DNA of 64,000 bases from Shinella sp. WSJ-2 (GCF_003432075.1 NZ_QWBU01000005.1:1-64000), one strand, 5' to 3'; counted from the first letter of the stretch, positions 52,259 through 61,469 are shown. Program-made: numbers and translations. The notes: a model not told the origin generated them from the letters alone.

Positions 52259-53092
52259 TCAGACCGGCAAGCCTTCTTCCCGCCGCCGCAGTTCCTCGGT
52301 CTTGATGACGATCATGTATTCGTAGGCCGCGAGCAGCCGGCAGTAGTGGTAGCCTTCCTTCCCGTCGAGAAACCCGCCGCGCAGCACGTACATGTAGAGG
52401 AAGCGCGCGGCCGGCCGGAACGGCAGGCGCATGGACAGTTCCTTCAGCGCCCGTCGGCGCACCTCCGGCACGCCGCTCAGGACGTCGCGCCACGGCACGC
52501 GCTTGTCGCGCAGGCTGATCACCGTCTCGCGCGCCTCCGACGAGGAGTAGCGGTTGTGCTTCTCGTACCAGGCGTTCATGCCCTTGTTGAAGCTGTAATG
52601 GATGAAATGCGCCTCGAGCCGCCCTTCCGGGCCCTCGGTCAGGCAGCGCGAATGGGCATCGCGCTCGTAGCGCACGCGATCGGGCCGCACCAGCCGCGTG
52701 ATCCAGGTCGGGTAGAGGCTCGAGTGCTTGATCCAGCGGCCCATGAACATGTTCTTGTAGCGAATGCGGAAGGCACTTTCGGGCCGCGTGTGATCGCGGG
52801 CGATCGCCAGCATCTCGTCGCGCAGGTCGGGCGGGGTAATCTCGTCGGCATCGGGTGTGTAGACCCAGGCGTATTTGTATTCGATCTCCTTCAGCCCGTA
52901 GGTGCGCTGGTGCGATTCCGTGTCGTGCACCCGCTGGTAGACCCGCGCGCCGGCAGCCCTTGCAATCTCCAACGTCGCGTCGGTGGAATAGGAATCGAGC
53001 ACTACGATATCATCGCACCAGTCCAGCGAGGCAAGGCAGGCGGGAAGGTTCCTCTCCTCGTTCAACGTCATGATCAGTACGGAAATCGACAT
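52259..53092 (-). CDS. Glycosyltransferase family 2 (WaaE-like)
   Basis: A 277-residue GT-A enzyme beginning MSISVLIMTLNEERNLPACL. CDDIVVLDSYSTDATLEIA and the metal-binding VYTPDADEITP (DAD) mark the nucleotide-sugar site. The all-helical C-terminal part (YMYVLRGGFLDGKEGYHYCR) is typical of the WaaE-like glucosyltransferases. ATG 53092 is the natural start; the upstream frame is a shadow. It lies 11 bp after the initiating-transferase gene, so it may add the second sugar. Confidence 0.88.
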   Translation of the reverse strand: MSISVLIMTLNEERNLPACLASLDWCDDIVVLDSYSTDATLEIARAAGARVYQRVHDTESHQRTYGLKEIEYKYAWVYTPDADEITPPDLRDEMLAIARDHTRPESAFRIRYKNMFMGRWIKHSSLYPTWITRLVRPDRVRYERDAHSRCLTEGPEGRLEAHFIHYSFNKGMNAWYEKHNRYSSSEARETVISLRDKRVPWRDVLSGVPEVRRRALKELSMRLPFRPAARFLYMYVLRGGFLDGKEGYHYCRLLAAYEYMIVIKTEELRRREEGLPV

Positions 53093-53103
53093 TGCGGTCC
53101 TCC

Positions 53104-54180
53104 CTACACCTGCAACTTGATGGACGGACGTGCAGCCCGATGGCCCCGCCGGTGCGTGGCGCTTTCGACGGCAAGCACAAAAGCGCTGTGGGCAGCGGCG
53201 ACGAGCACCAGGCCGACCACCATCACCGGCGTCGGCACGTCGAACAGCAGCCCGAGATAGCCGATGCCGCCGCACAGAAAGGAAATGAGGACGATGACGT
53301 AGCAGGTGGCCGCCGGCGAGAGGCCGGAATCGATCAGCAGATGGTGCAGGTGCCGGCGGTCCGCCGACATGGGGCTGCGATGATCGAGCAGGCGGCGCAC
53401 CATGAGGCTCAACGTATCGATTACCGGAAGGATCACCAGCCACAGCAGGGACGGGAAAGGCAGGCTCTCCGCGCCATCCGACAGGCGTAGGATCAGATAG
53501 GCGATGATCGCGCCCAGCGCCGTGCTGCCGGCATCGCCGAGATAGACGGAGGCACGGGCGCGCCAGGGACTGCGCAGGTTGAAGAGGAGGAAGCCGCCGA
53601 CCGCCGCCAGCAGTGCGGCAACCGGAAAGACGAGCCCGTCCTCGCCCGCATGGAGCACCAGCAGAAGGATCCAGACGAGCGTGGCCGCAGCACTACCTCC
53701 GGCAAGGCCGTCGACGCCGTCCACCATGTTCCAGGCGTTGATCAGCCCGACGACGAAGGCGACGGAGACGACGAGGAGGACGGCATGGCCGCCGATGCCC
53801 GCGACCGGCAGCATATCGCCGAGCGAAATCGGCCCCAGGCCCTCCGCGGCGATCAGCGCCACGGCGATCAGGACCTGGGCGGCGAAACGGAAGCGTGCGG
53901 GCAGGGCAAAGCGATCGTCGATGACCCCGAGCGTGACGACGAGCAGCGTCGCCGACCAGAAGCCCGGCCCGACATCCATCGCGTTCGCGGTGAGCAGGCT
54001 CATGCCTGAAAAGGCCAGGAAGATCGCAATCCCGCCGCACAGCGGAACGGCGCCTTCATGGATCTTCCGGTGGTCCGGCAGATCGAGGAGATGAAGCGGC
54101 ACCGACAGCCAGCGCAACAGGACGACGAAAAAGGCGCTCAGCGCGAGAGACGCCGAACTTTCGAGCAGCAAGAAGATCAT
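53104..54180 (-). CDS. WecA/MraY-like undecaprenyl-phosphate sugar-1-phosphate transferase
   Basis: A 358-residue integral membrane protein with about 11 helices. It transfers a sugar 1-phosphate, often GlcNAc-1-P, from a UDP-sugar to undecaprenyl phosphate, starting repeat-unit synthesis. The key cytoplasmic motifs are all present: DHRKIHEGAVPLCGG, the catalytic TLGVIDDRFALP, INAWNMVDGVDGLAGG, YLGDAGST and the His-rich DRRHLHHLL. ATG 54180 begins directly with the first helix (MIFLLLESSASLALSAFFVV). It is the only initiating transferase in the locus. Confidence 0.92.
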   Translation of the reverse strand: MIFLLLESSASLALSAFFVVLLRWLSVPLHLLDLPDHRKIHEGAVPLCGGIAIFLAFSGMSLLTANAMDVGPGFWSATLLVVTLGVIDDRFALPARFRFAAQVLIAVALIAAEGLGPISLGDMLPVAGIGGHAVLLVVSVAFVVGLINAWNMVDGVDGLAGGSAAATLVWILLLVLHAGEDGLVFPVAALLAAVGGFLLFNLRSPWRARASVYLGDAGSTALGAIIAYLILRLSDGAESLPFPSLLWLVILPVIDTLSLMVRRLLDHRSPMSADRRHLHHLLIDSGLSPAATCYVIVLISFLCGGIGYLGLLFDVPTPVMVVGLVLVAAAHSAFVLAVESATHRRGHRAARPSIKLQV

Positions 54181-54463
54181 CTGACGCCCCTGCAATCGCG
54201 CCGATGCCCTTACCGTCAGCGGTCAGGTCGCATGGGCGACGATGCAAGCATAGCGTTTGATTCGCCGCTCCGACCATTTGGGCAAAAGGCCGAAGCGACC
54301 GGCGCGAAAGGCGAATTTCATCGGACTGCCCACCCTCGTCTACCCCCTTTCCACCTCCCTCTCCTCCCTTTGGCCGAAGGTGGCAACGTGGCTTTCGGCA
54401 CACGAAAAGGTTACCGTCGCCTTCCTCGCGCACAGCACCCAATCGCGGCAACCAGAGTTCGGC

Positions 54464-55813
54464 ATGATTTACGACCATTGCGTCATCGGCGGCGGTATCG
54501 TGGGCCTGGCAACGGCCATGCGGCTGCTCGAAACCTATCCCGGCAGCAGCCTCCTCCTCCTCGAAAAGGAAGACGCGCTCGGCCGGCACCAGACCGGCCA
54601 CAACAGCGGCGTCATCCATGCCGGCATCTATTATCCACCCGGCAGCCTGAAGGCGGAGCTATGCCGCGAGGGCGCAGAGGCCACCAAGGCGTTCTGCGCG
54701 GAAAATAACATCCGCTTCGAGGTCTGCGGTAAGCTGCTCGTTGCCACGTCCGATCTCGAGATGCAGCGCATGGATGCCCTCTACGAACGCTCGAAGCAGA
54801 ACACGATCGAGATCCATCGCCTCAGCGAGGGAGACCTGAAGGAACGGGAGCCGAACATCCGCGGCCTCGGCGCGCTCTTCGTCCCGTCCACCGGCATCGT
54901 CAGCTATGCCGAAATCTGCCGGGCCATGGGGCGGCGCATCGCGGCGCTCGGCGGCGAGATCCGCCTGTCGACGCGCGTCACCGGCCTTCGCGAAACGGTC
55001 GAGGCCGTCGACATCGCGTCGGACGGCGAGAGCTGGCGGGCGAAAAAGCTGGTGGCCTGCGCCGGGCTGCAATCGGACCGGCTGGCGCTCCTCGCCGCCC
55101 TTGCGATCGAGCACCGCATCGTCCCCTTCCGCGGCGAATATTACCGCCTGCCGGCGGACAAGAACCAGATCGTGCGCCACCTCATCTACCCGATCCCCGA
55201 CCCCGACCTGCCCTTCCTCGGCGTCCACCTGACGCGCATGATCGACGGCAGCGTGACGGTCGGCCCGAACGCCGTGATCGGCTTTGCCCGCGAGGGCTAT
55301 CCCCGCCTCTCCGTCAATCTGTCCGACATGGCCGACTATGCCCGGTTTCCCGGCTTCTGGAAAACCGTCCTCGCCCACCGCAAATCCGCCATGACCGAGC
55401 TCAGAAACTCGCTCTGGAAACGCGGCTACCTAGAGGAATGCCGGAAATACTGCCCAAGCCTCACCCTTTCCGACCTGCTGCCGCACCAGGCCGGCATCCG
55501 CGCCCAGGCCGTCCATCGCGACGGCACCCTCATCCACGATTTCCTCTTCGCCCAAACCGACCGCATGCTCCATGTCTGCAACGCGCCTTCGCCCGCAGCG
55601 ACCTCGGCGATCCCGATTGCGGACATGATCGTGACCCGCCTATTCGAAACCAGCGGAGCCGGAAGATCGACATCATTGTCGTTTATAAGATCGACCGCCT
55701 CACCCGCTCGCTCATGGACTTTTCCCGCATTGTCGAAATTTTTGATCGGCATGACGTTTCCTTCGTCTCCATCACGCAGCAGTTTAATACGACCACGTCC
55801 ATGGGCCGCCTGA
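54464..55813 (+). CDS. lhgO: L-2-hydroxyglutarate oxidase-like FAD enzyme with a foreign C-terminal tail
   Basis: FAD-dependent oxidase of the DAO superfamily that oxidises L-2-hydroxyglutarate to 2-oxoglutarate. The start at 54464 gives MIYDHCVIGGGIVGLATAMR with the dinucleotide-binding GGGIVG. HQTGHNSGVIHAGIYY, IVPFRGEYYRL and the C-terminal LHVCNAPSPAATSAIPIADM are diagnostic. Normal sequence ends near residue 397, then about 52 residues are out-of-frame translation of the recombinase remnant. The natural stop was evidently lost at the junction near 55650. The enzyme core is complete and may work. Its place beside polysaccharide genes is unexplained. Confidence 0.85.
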   Translation: MIYDHCVIGGGIVGLATAMRLLETYPGSSLLLLEKEDALGRHQTGHNSGVIHAGIYYPPGSLKAELCREGAEATKAFCAENNIRFEVCGKLLVATSDLEMQRMDALYERSKQNTIEIHRLSEGDLKEREPNIRGLGALFVPSTGIVSYAEICRAMGRRIAALGGEIRLSTRVTGLRETVEAVDIASDGESWRAKKLVACAGLQSDRLALLAALAIEHRIVPFRGEYYRLPADKNQIVRHLIYPIPDPDLPFLGVHLTRMIDGSVTVGPNAVIGFAREGYPRLSVNLSDMADYARFPGFWKTVLAHRKSAMTELRNSLWKRGYLEECRKYCPSLTLSDLLPHQAGIRAQAVHRDGTLIHDFLFAQTDRMLHVCNAPSPAATSAIPIADMIVTRLFETSGAGRSTSLSFIRSTASPARSWTFPALSKFLIGMTFPSSPSRSSLIRPRPWAA

Positions 55814-57147
55814 CCCTCAATGTACTTCTGTCCTTCGCTCAGTTCGAACGCGAGGTCACCGCCGAGCGCATTCGCGACAAGGTGGCAGCTTCCAAGAAGA
55901 AGGGAATGTGGATGGGTGGGAATGTGCCCCTTGGGTACCGGGCGGTAGAGCGCGAGCTAGTGATAGACGAGCAGGAAGCGCGGTCAGTACGATGGCTCTT
56001 TGTCCGTTACCTCGATCTCCGTTCCCTGACCGCCCTATCGCAAGAAGCACATTCCATCGGGCTTCACCGCCGCGAAACCAGGAAGGTGACGGAGACACCC
56101 TTTGGCCGCGGCAAGCTACATCATCTGCTCACCAATCCGATCTATGTCGGCAAGATTCGCCACAAGGATGCGGTTTATGATGGCGAACACGAGCCGATTG
56201 TTGACGACAGCCTCTTCAACCAGGTGCAAGCCGCTTTAGCGATCCTGGCACCGAACAGACGGTCCGCCACGAACACCCGAGATCGCCATCTGCTTGGTGG
56301 ACTCCTCTGCGATGACAAGGGCCGAAGCCTGCTGCTTTCCCACGCGCAGAATCACAGCCGTCGTTATCGTTACTACGCGTCGCGCCCTGACGATGCAGAG
56401 GCCAAGGGCATTCGGTGGCGGCTATCATCAAGCATGATCGAGCCGATCGTTGAACAGCAGCTTCGCGATCTACTAAACGACAAACTGCAATTGTCACGGT
56501 GGTCCGAGGATCTTCATCAGGCAAAGCCTATTGAGGATGTCGCGGCAGCCGCAGTGGCACTCAACAGGCGATACCAGCGTCTTGACGATCACGTAACGAA
56601 GCAGGAAATCCTGCGCGGCGTGTTCCATAGGATCATTCTCAAACCAGACACGATCACGTTTGAAATATCGCCCCGCACCTTATTCGCGACACTTGCTGGT
56701 GACCGGTCAGTAGCAGTGAAGCACGGCGACGAGAACGACGTCCTCACAATCGTCGTCCCCGTCCAGTTGAAGCGAAAAGGGATCGAAAGTCGGATCGTGC
56801 TGCAGGGCGCGACAACGCTCCCAGCGAGGAAAGACCCGATGTTGATCGGCATGATTGCCAGAGCCCATCTCTATCTTGAGGCCCTCACCGATGGCGCCAA
56901 TGCCAGCCATGCCGACATCGCGGCACGCTTCAACGCACACGGCCCCGACATCAGTCGCATCCTACCCATGGCGTTTCTATCGCCAAAGATCACTGAAGCG
57001 ATTCTCACCGGGCAGCAGCCGGTCGACCTCAGCATCGCCAAGCTCACCCGCATGCTCGATTTGCCGATTGGGTGGAAAGACCAGCACGCGCTGCTGATGA
57101 CTAAAAACGGACATAACCCGGCGAAACAAATTGGCTTGTCGACCTAA
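55657..57147 (+). pseudogene. Large serine recombinase lacking the catalytic N-terminus
   Basis: The remaining ~496 codons begin RKIDIIVVYKIDRLTRSLMD and continue QQFNTTTSMGRLTLNVLLSF. They include the recombinase domain (NVPLGYRAVERELVIDEQEA, then HHLLTNPIYVGKIRHKD) and a C-terminal part of the type common in rhizobial elements. The first ~70 residues, with the nucleophile Ser and the conserved Arg cluster, are absent; DNA upstream is the lhgO gene in another frame. The protein cannot catalyse strand exchange. It ends 71 bp before the right direct repeat, the usual place for an element's own integrase gene. Confidence 0.88.
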
Positions 57148-57218
57148 CAGGAAGACGAGCCGACGTCGTTCTGGCTACCTCGGGCGACCAGCGTTGATCA
57201 GGCCCCCGTGGTGTGAGT

Positions 57219-57448
57219 GCCAAGCAAGCGAACTGTTCTCAAGAAACCGCCAGCCAAATCTCTGAAACTTTTGGCTGCGCGAACTGCCCAACTGAGACGG
57301 CACAGCGATTTAGCAGGAAGCCGAGCCGTATCAGGATGGGAATTAAGCGCCTCAACAAGGTTCGACCGCAACAACTCACTGAAAAATATAGATAACTTAT
57401 GTTATTCAGGGAGAGCGCTATTTTGCGTGAGATTTTTGGTAGCGGAGG
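57219..57448. repeat. Right direct repeat (attR-like) running into the tRNA-Met 3' end
   Basis: 230-bp partner of 20340-20568, in the same orientation. The terminal 72 bp are identical and include the last 12 nt of the tRNA-Met gene. Divergence (about 7% over the remaining ~158 bp) lies away from the tRNA. Confidence 0.92.
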
Positions 57449-57513
57449 AGGGATTCGAACCCCCGACACAAGGATTATGATTCCTCTGCTCTAACCTACT
57501 GAGCTACTCCGCC
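57437..57513 (-). tRNA. tRNA-Met (CAT anticodon), elongator type
   Basis: 77 nt including an encoded CCA. On the minus strand the acceptor arm GGCGGAG pairs with CTCCGCT (G-U at the outer pair). The D arm is GCTC...GAGC. The anticodon stem GAGGA/TCCTT closes the loop ATCATAA with anticodon CAT. The T arm is GGGGGTTCGAATCCCTC. The outer G-U pair of the acceptor stem and absence of initiator features favour elongator Met. Its 3' end is the boundary of the island. Confidence 0.95.
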
Positions 57514-57646
57514 GACCGAAGGACGATTGGGCCGTGGTCCATTTTCCGTCCGGTGCGCGGCTTATAAGGGGCGGCTCCTGCGGGTGTCAAGCGACCTTTG
57601 CAGGAAAAATCGCTTTGTCCGCAAAGGCCTGAGGAGACCCGGCTTT

Positions 57647-58843
57647 TCAGGCGGCGGCCGGGGTGGCGAGGATGCGCTTCAATGCGTCTTCGGCGGCCGC
57701 CTCCCGTTCCGAACGCTGGATGAAGCCGCCTCCATAGATGCGAGCGTCCTCGCCTTCGCCGGAATAGAGCGCGCAGGCCTGGCCTGGCGCGACGCCAGCT
57801 TCGCCTTCGGAAAGCTCGACATAGATGCCGTGCTCGTTGGCAGCGAGGCGCGCGGGACGCGGCGGGCGGGTCGAGCGGACCTTGGCATAGCAGTCGAAGC
57901 CGCCGGCAGCCACGGACGCGAGATCGCCATCGCCAAGCCAGTTTATGTCGCGCAGATAGAGCCGGCGCGTTTCCAGCGCCTCCTTGGGACCGACGATGAC
58001 GCGTCGCGAACGGGCGTCGAGATAGACGACATAGAGCGGCTCGCCGGTCGCGATGCCGATGCCGCGACGCTGGCCGATCGTATAGTGCAGGATGCCGTCA
58101 TGGCCGCCGAGCACGCGGCCGTCGATATGCACGATCTCGCCGGCCAAGGCCGCATTCGGCTTCAGCTTGTTGACGATGTCGGTGTATTTGCCCTGCGGCA
58201 CGAAACAGATGTCCTGGCTGTCGGCCTTCTTGGCGACAACGAGGCCCATCTCCTCGGCGAGCGCGCGCGTCTCGGCCTTGGAAAGGTGGCCAAGCGGAAA
58301 ACGCAGATAGTCGATCTGCTCCTGCGTCGTGGCGAAGAGGAAGTAGCTCTGGTCGCGCTCGGCATCGACCGGGCGATAGAGCGCGCGGCGCGCGGGGGCG
58401 TCGGGCTGCGGGTTCGGGCGCGAGCGGATATAGTGGCCGGTGGCGAGCGCGTCGGCGCCAAGCTCCTTGGCGGTGGCCAACAGGTCGGCGAACTTGACGG
58501 TCTGGTTGCAGGCCACACAGGGGATCGGTGTTTCGCCGGCAATATAACTTTCGGCGAAGGGATTGATCACCGTTTCGCGGAAACGCTTTTCATAATCGAG
58601 CACATAGTGAGGAATGCCGAGCGTTTCGCAGACGCGGCGCGCATCATCGATGTCCTGGCCCGCACAGCAGGAGCCTGCGCGGTGCACGGCGGCACCATGA
58701 TCGTAGAGCTGGAGGGTAATGCCGAGAACGTCATAGCCCTGGCGCTTCAGGATACCGGCCACGACGGAACTGTCGACGCCGCCCGACATTGCGACGACGA
58801 CACGGGTATCTTCCGGCTTGCGATCGAAATCGAGACTGTTCAC
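57647..58843 (-). CDS. mnmA: tRNA-specific 2-thiouridylase MnmA
   Basis: A 398-residue cytoplasmic enzyme that thiolates U34 of tRNA-Lys, -Glu and -Gln. The PP-loop [17 protein letters not shown] is near residue 17. The catalytic [10 protein letters not shown] and [12 protein letters not shown] regions and the C-terminal [10 protein letters not shown] domain are all present. I start at GTG 58843 ([20 protein letters not shown]) because upstream residues to 58978 are not family-like. It is core chromosome next to the tRNA-Met gene. Confidence 0.94.
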   Translation of the reverse strand: MNSLDFDRKPEDTRVVVAMSGGVDSSVVAGILKRQGYDVLGITLQLYDHGAAVHRAGSCCAGQDIDDARRVCETLGIPHYVLDYEKRFRETVINPFAESYIAGETPIPCVACNQTVKFADLLATAKELGADALATGHYIRSRPNPQPDAPARRALYRPVDAERDQSYFLFATTQEQIDYLRFPLGHLSKAETRALAEEMGLVVAKKADSQDICFVPQGKYTDIVNKLKPNAALAGEIVHIDGRVLGGHDGILHYTIGQRRGIGIATGEPLYVVYLDARSRRVIVGPKEALETRRLYLRDINWLGDGDLASVAAGGFDCYAKVRSTRPPRPARLAANEHGIYVELSEGEAGVAPGQACALYSGEGEDARIYGGGFIQRSEREAAAEDALKRILATPAAA

Positions 58844-59062
58844 GCGAGGTCCGTTCCGGTGATGTGGCCTCTTTGCCACGACACACCTTGGCTTGAGGCC
58901 GAAACCGGCCGTTGTTGCGCTCCGCAACGTCGGAGCGTCCTTCGGGCGACATATAGAAACTTGCCGCACCGAGAGCAAGAGAAGGCCGGAAACCTCGTCT
59001 TCCCGGCCGCATGGAACCGTCCTTACGGCCTGCAGAAAGACCGATCACAGTGTAAGGGGAAA

Positions 59063-59812
59063 TCAGATGAGGCGAAGGCGCAGTGCAATCGCGATCGCCT
59101 GCATGCGGTTGACCGCCTGCAGCTTGCGGGTCGCGCTCTTGAAATAGCTGCTCACCGTATAGACCGAGATGCCGAGAATGATGGCGATCTCGTCGCTGCT
59201 CTTGCCGGCCGCCGCCCAGCGCAGGCATTCGACCTCGCGGCTGGACAGTTTTTCCCGACCGGCCGTGACCGAGACGAAGGTCTTTTCGAGGCATTCGAAC
59301 AGTTGCAGGGCAGAGAAATGCAGTTCCGTCAGCTCAGCGCGGGCAAGCGGCGCGCGCGTGCCGGAAAACACCATTAGATAGGGATCGCCGGTCGTGGAAT
59401 GCAGAAGGAAGGCGATGGATGAGGTCAGGCCGTGGCCTTCAGCCAATGCGATTGCGCTTCCGGCCTGGGTGTTTTCCCAATCGGACGGCGCAAGGAGCGT
59501 GCTGTCGCCCTGGATGGGCAGCTTGGTCGCGCCGGCCTCGATGGCGAGCCGGCTGATGTGAAACAACGCCATCGCGTCATATTTGCGCACGAGATCTGCC
59601 GGCCAGTTGCTGACGAGCAGGCGCTCGGCAAACCGCTGCTGCTCATTGGCCGGAAAGCGCGCTACAAGAAAATGACTGAAGCGGAAGTGATTTGCGCATT
59701 GGCGCATCAGGTGCAGCACTTCATATTCGGTCTGCACCGTCTCCAAATTCGCCGTGGACAAGAATTCGGGCGACCAGCCCTGCTGCAGGAGCATGTTGTC
59801 TGGATCTCTCAT
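59063..59812 (-). CDS. LuxR-family regulator with autoinducer-binding-like domain
   Basis: A 249-residue protein. Residues about 20-165 form an N-terminal signal-binding-like domain (HFRFSHFLVARFPANEQQ, then HGLTSSIAFLLHSTTGDPYL). A LuxR HTH follows at about 183-245 (LSSREVECLRWAAAGKSSDE, then ILGISVYTVSSYFKSATRKL). No acyl-homoserine-lactone synthase gene is in the window, so it may be a solo LuxR or respond to another ligand. ATG 59812 is the best start, but the ribosome-binding site is weak. Confidence 0.85.
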   Translation of the reverse strand: MRDPDNMLLQQGWSPEFLSTANLETVQTEYEVLHLMRQCANHFRFSHFLVARFPANEQQRFAERLLVSNWPADLVRKYDAMALFHISRLAIEAGATKLPIQGDSTLLAPSDWENTQAGSAIALAEGHGLTSSIAFLLHSTTGDPYLMVFSGTRAPLARAELTELHFSALQLFECLEKTFVSVTAGREKLSSREVECLRWAAAGKSSDEIAIILGISVYTVSSYFKSATRKLQAVNRMQAIAIALRLRLI

Positions 59813-60250
59813 TTTCCGTTTCCAACCGCCGGCGCGATGCGCCCGGCTCGTGTGTATTCTCGATCCGGAAAAATCTTGGAGCATCCCTCAGGCAGGCGAC
59901 GTCAAAAAACGCCACGGCCGCCGTATTCCCAATGGAAACAGCGCGCGGAAGGAATTCATGTGGATGCTTCCAGGGAGCTCCGGTGGCATCGACCCGATGC
60001 CGCCCCCTTAAATTTGGGGGCGTATTAGCAGTATTCGAATAAAATGGAAATGAAATATTTGCATGCCTCCCATGCGGCAGCCGGGAACGAGCCTTTTGCC
60101 CAACGTAGCGGAAACCAGTGCTTCCCCAAGCCAACGCCAAGTGTGAAGCCGCTCAAAAGATTAGAAAATTGTTAGTGTGCGCTTAGGCAAATCTTAAATG
60201 TGGCGGGCTAGAGTTCCGTCATATGGTCTTGAGTTTATGTAGAGAGTCCA
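59813..60250. other. Intergenic region upstream of sciP
   Basis: About 440 bp between divergent genes. Apart from the half-perfect CtrA box at 60183-60197 and a GANTC site (60244-60248) next to the sciP start, I see no gene or repeat. Confidence 0.5.
60183..60197. promoter_or_regulatory. Candidate CtrA box upstream of sciP
   Basis: TTAG at 60183-60186, 7 bp, TTAA at 60194-60197, one mismatch from TTAA-N7-TTAA. It lies 54-68 bp before the sciP start. CtrA control of sciP is known in Caulobacter. Confidence 0.55.
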
Positions 60251-60526
60251 ATGACCGAACTGATACGACCCCGCGTTAAATACGTCATCGGCCCCGATGG
60301 CAGCCCACTGACGATCGCCGATTTGCCGCCAGCCAATACGCGGCGCTGGGTGATTCGCCGGAAGGCAGAAGTCGTCGCCGCCGTGCGTGGCGGGCTTTTG
60401 AGCCTCGAAGAAGCTTGTGAACGCTATACGCTAACGGTCGAAGAATTCCTGTCCTGGCAGTCCTCCATCAACGATCACGGCCTTGCCGGACTGCGCACCA
60501 CGCGTATCCAGCAGTATCGCCACTAG
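60251..60526 (+). CDS. sciP: CtrA inhibitor SciP (DUF1153)
   Basis: A 91-residue helix-turn-helix protein. It starts MTELIRPRVKYVIGPDGSPL and has the DUF1153 core RRWVIRRKAEVVAAVRGGLL with YTLTVEEFLSWQ. In Caulobacter, SciP binds CtrA-dependent promoters or CtrA itself and blocks activation during G1. The length and motifs match. ctrA itself is 2 kb away. A clear hairpin terminator follows. Confidence 0.93.
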   Translation: MTELIRPRVKYVIGPDGSPLTIADLPPANTRRWVIRRKAEVVAAVRGGLLSLEEACERYTLTVEEFLSWQSSINDHGLAGLRTTRIQQYRH

Positions 60527-60547
60527 ACCCATTCTGGATCAAGACCG

Positions 60548-60580
60548 CAGCGGTCGCGTTTAACGCGGCCGCTGTTTTAT
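60548..60580 (+). terminator. Rho-independent terminator after sciP
   Basis: CAGCGGTCGCGT pairs with ACGCGGCCGCTG (one G-U) around a 3-nt loop, followed by TTTTATT. Confidence 0.85.
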
Positions 60581-60593
60581 TGCGCCCTGTGAC

Positions 60594-61046
60594 TTAATTC
60601 GGCCTGAGCTTCATCTGCAAAACGCCCGTAATGATCGCCGACGCCGCATAGAACCAGAGACCCGGCTGCGTGAAGGCGGAGGCCATGCCGCTTGTCTTGG
60701 CGGCCACGATAACCAGTGCCACCAGCATCACATCCATCATCGACCATTTCCCGAGCACCGGCAGCAGCCGGGCCAGCCAATTCGCCTTTCTGCCGCCCAC
60801 CTGCGCGGGGACTGTCGCCTCCAGCGCCATGCCGAAAAGCTTGATGACGGGAAAGACGACGGAAAACAGCGCAACGAGCACAGCCAGCCCGCCGCTTCCC
60901 TGCCCCCAGAGCGAAACGACGATATCGATCAGCGACGGCGTCTCGGTGAAGAAATAGAGCTTCTCGAAGCGAACGAGCGGCAAAACCAGCCCGAAGGCAA
61001 GGCAAAGGCTGGAAAGAACCAGAAGGGCGGGTACGACGAGGATCAT
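60594..61046 (-). CDS. PqiA-like (paraquat-inducible protein A) membrane protein
   Basis: A 150-residue protein with four hydrophobic helices, starting MILVVPALLVLSSLCLAFGL. VVFPVIKLFGMALEATVP and LLPVLGKWSMMDVMLVALVI are the core of the PqiA-type domain (the WSMMDV pattern). It corresponds to one PqiA half without the zinc-ribbon. PqiA-type proteins are linked to lipid traffic between membranes, but this single-domain form is uncharacterised. ATG 61046 is the likeliest start; ATG 61082 would add 12 residues. Confidence 0.78.
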   Translation of the reverse strand: MILVVPALLVLSSLCLAFGLVLPLVRFEKLYFFTETPSLIDIVVSLWGQGSGGLAVLVALFSVVFPVIKLFGMALEATVPAQVGGRKANWLARLLPVLGKWSMMDVMLVALVIVAAKTSGMASAFTQPGLWFYAASAIITGVLQMKLRPN

Positions 61047-61187
61047 GCAAGGCTTCGCGTTTGAGTTCGCTTTGCATAGCATCCGTTTCGTTCCGATGCA
61101 GCACGGACTGTTCACATCCTCATGACTTGCCGGATCTGGTCAAACCGGAAAGGATGACGCCGACACATCATCAGCGAGGAGCAGACC

Positions 61188-61469
61188 ATGGATATCCGGC
61201 ATGAAGACAACGGCTCGAAGGGCCGCTATTCCGTTACCGTCGAAGGCCATGAGGCCGAAGTGACTTATTCCCGCGCCTCGCCGCAACTCGTGATCGTCGA
61301 CCATACAGGCGTGCCGGATGCGCTGCGCGGCAAAGGCGTCGGCCAGGCGCTGGCGGCCCATGCGGTGGAGGAGGCACGCAAGGGCGGCTGGAAGATCATG
61401 CCGCTCTGCCCGTTCTTCAAGGCACAGGCGCTGCGCCACAAGGACTGGGCGGACGTCGTCAATCTCTGA
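61188..61469 (+). CDS. GNAT-type N-acetyltransferase (YidJ/Gtn10-like, 93 aa)
   Basis: A short acetyltransferase starting MDIRHEDNGSKGRYSVTVEG, with the acetyl-CoA loop VPDALRGKGVGQALAAHAVE and the end GWKIMPLCPFFKAQALRHKD. The length and the CPF motif match the small stand-alone GNAT family often seen in proteobacteria. AGGAG lies at good spacing before the ATG. Substrate unknown. Divergent from the PqiA-like gene and convergent with fliJ. Confidence 0.85.
   Translation: MDIRHEDNGSKGRYSVTVEGHEAEVTYSRASPQLVIVDHTGVPDALRGKGVGQALAAHAVEEARKGGWKIMPLCPFFKAQALRHKDWADVVNL

Larger units (their letters stand above)
20340..57448. mobile_element. Putative tRNA-Met-associated genomic island carrying a polysaccharide locus
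   Basis: The segment is bounded by direct repeats. One end abuts an intact tRNA-Met and the other holds only its 3' 12 nt. A truncated large serine recombinase lies just inside the right repeat, and a stress-protein gene is broken at the left edge. The cargo is an exopolysaccharide pathway with its own regulators. The recombinase lacks its catalytic N-terminus, so the block should no longer move by itself. An alternative is a duplication of the tRNA flank unrelated to the cargo. Confidence 0.6.

Noticed and set aside
57219-57436. Repeat considered as an insertion sequence or MITE
   Set aside because: No terminal inverted repeats, target duplication or transposase. It ends precisely inside a tRNA in both copies, which fits an attachment region better.
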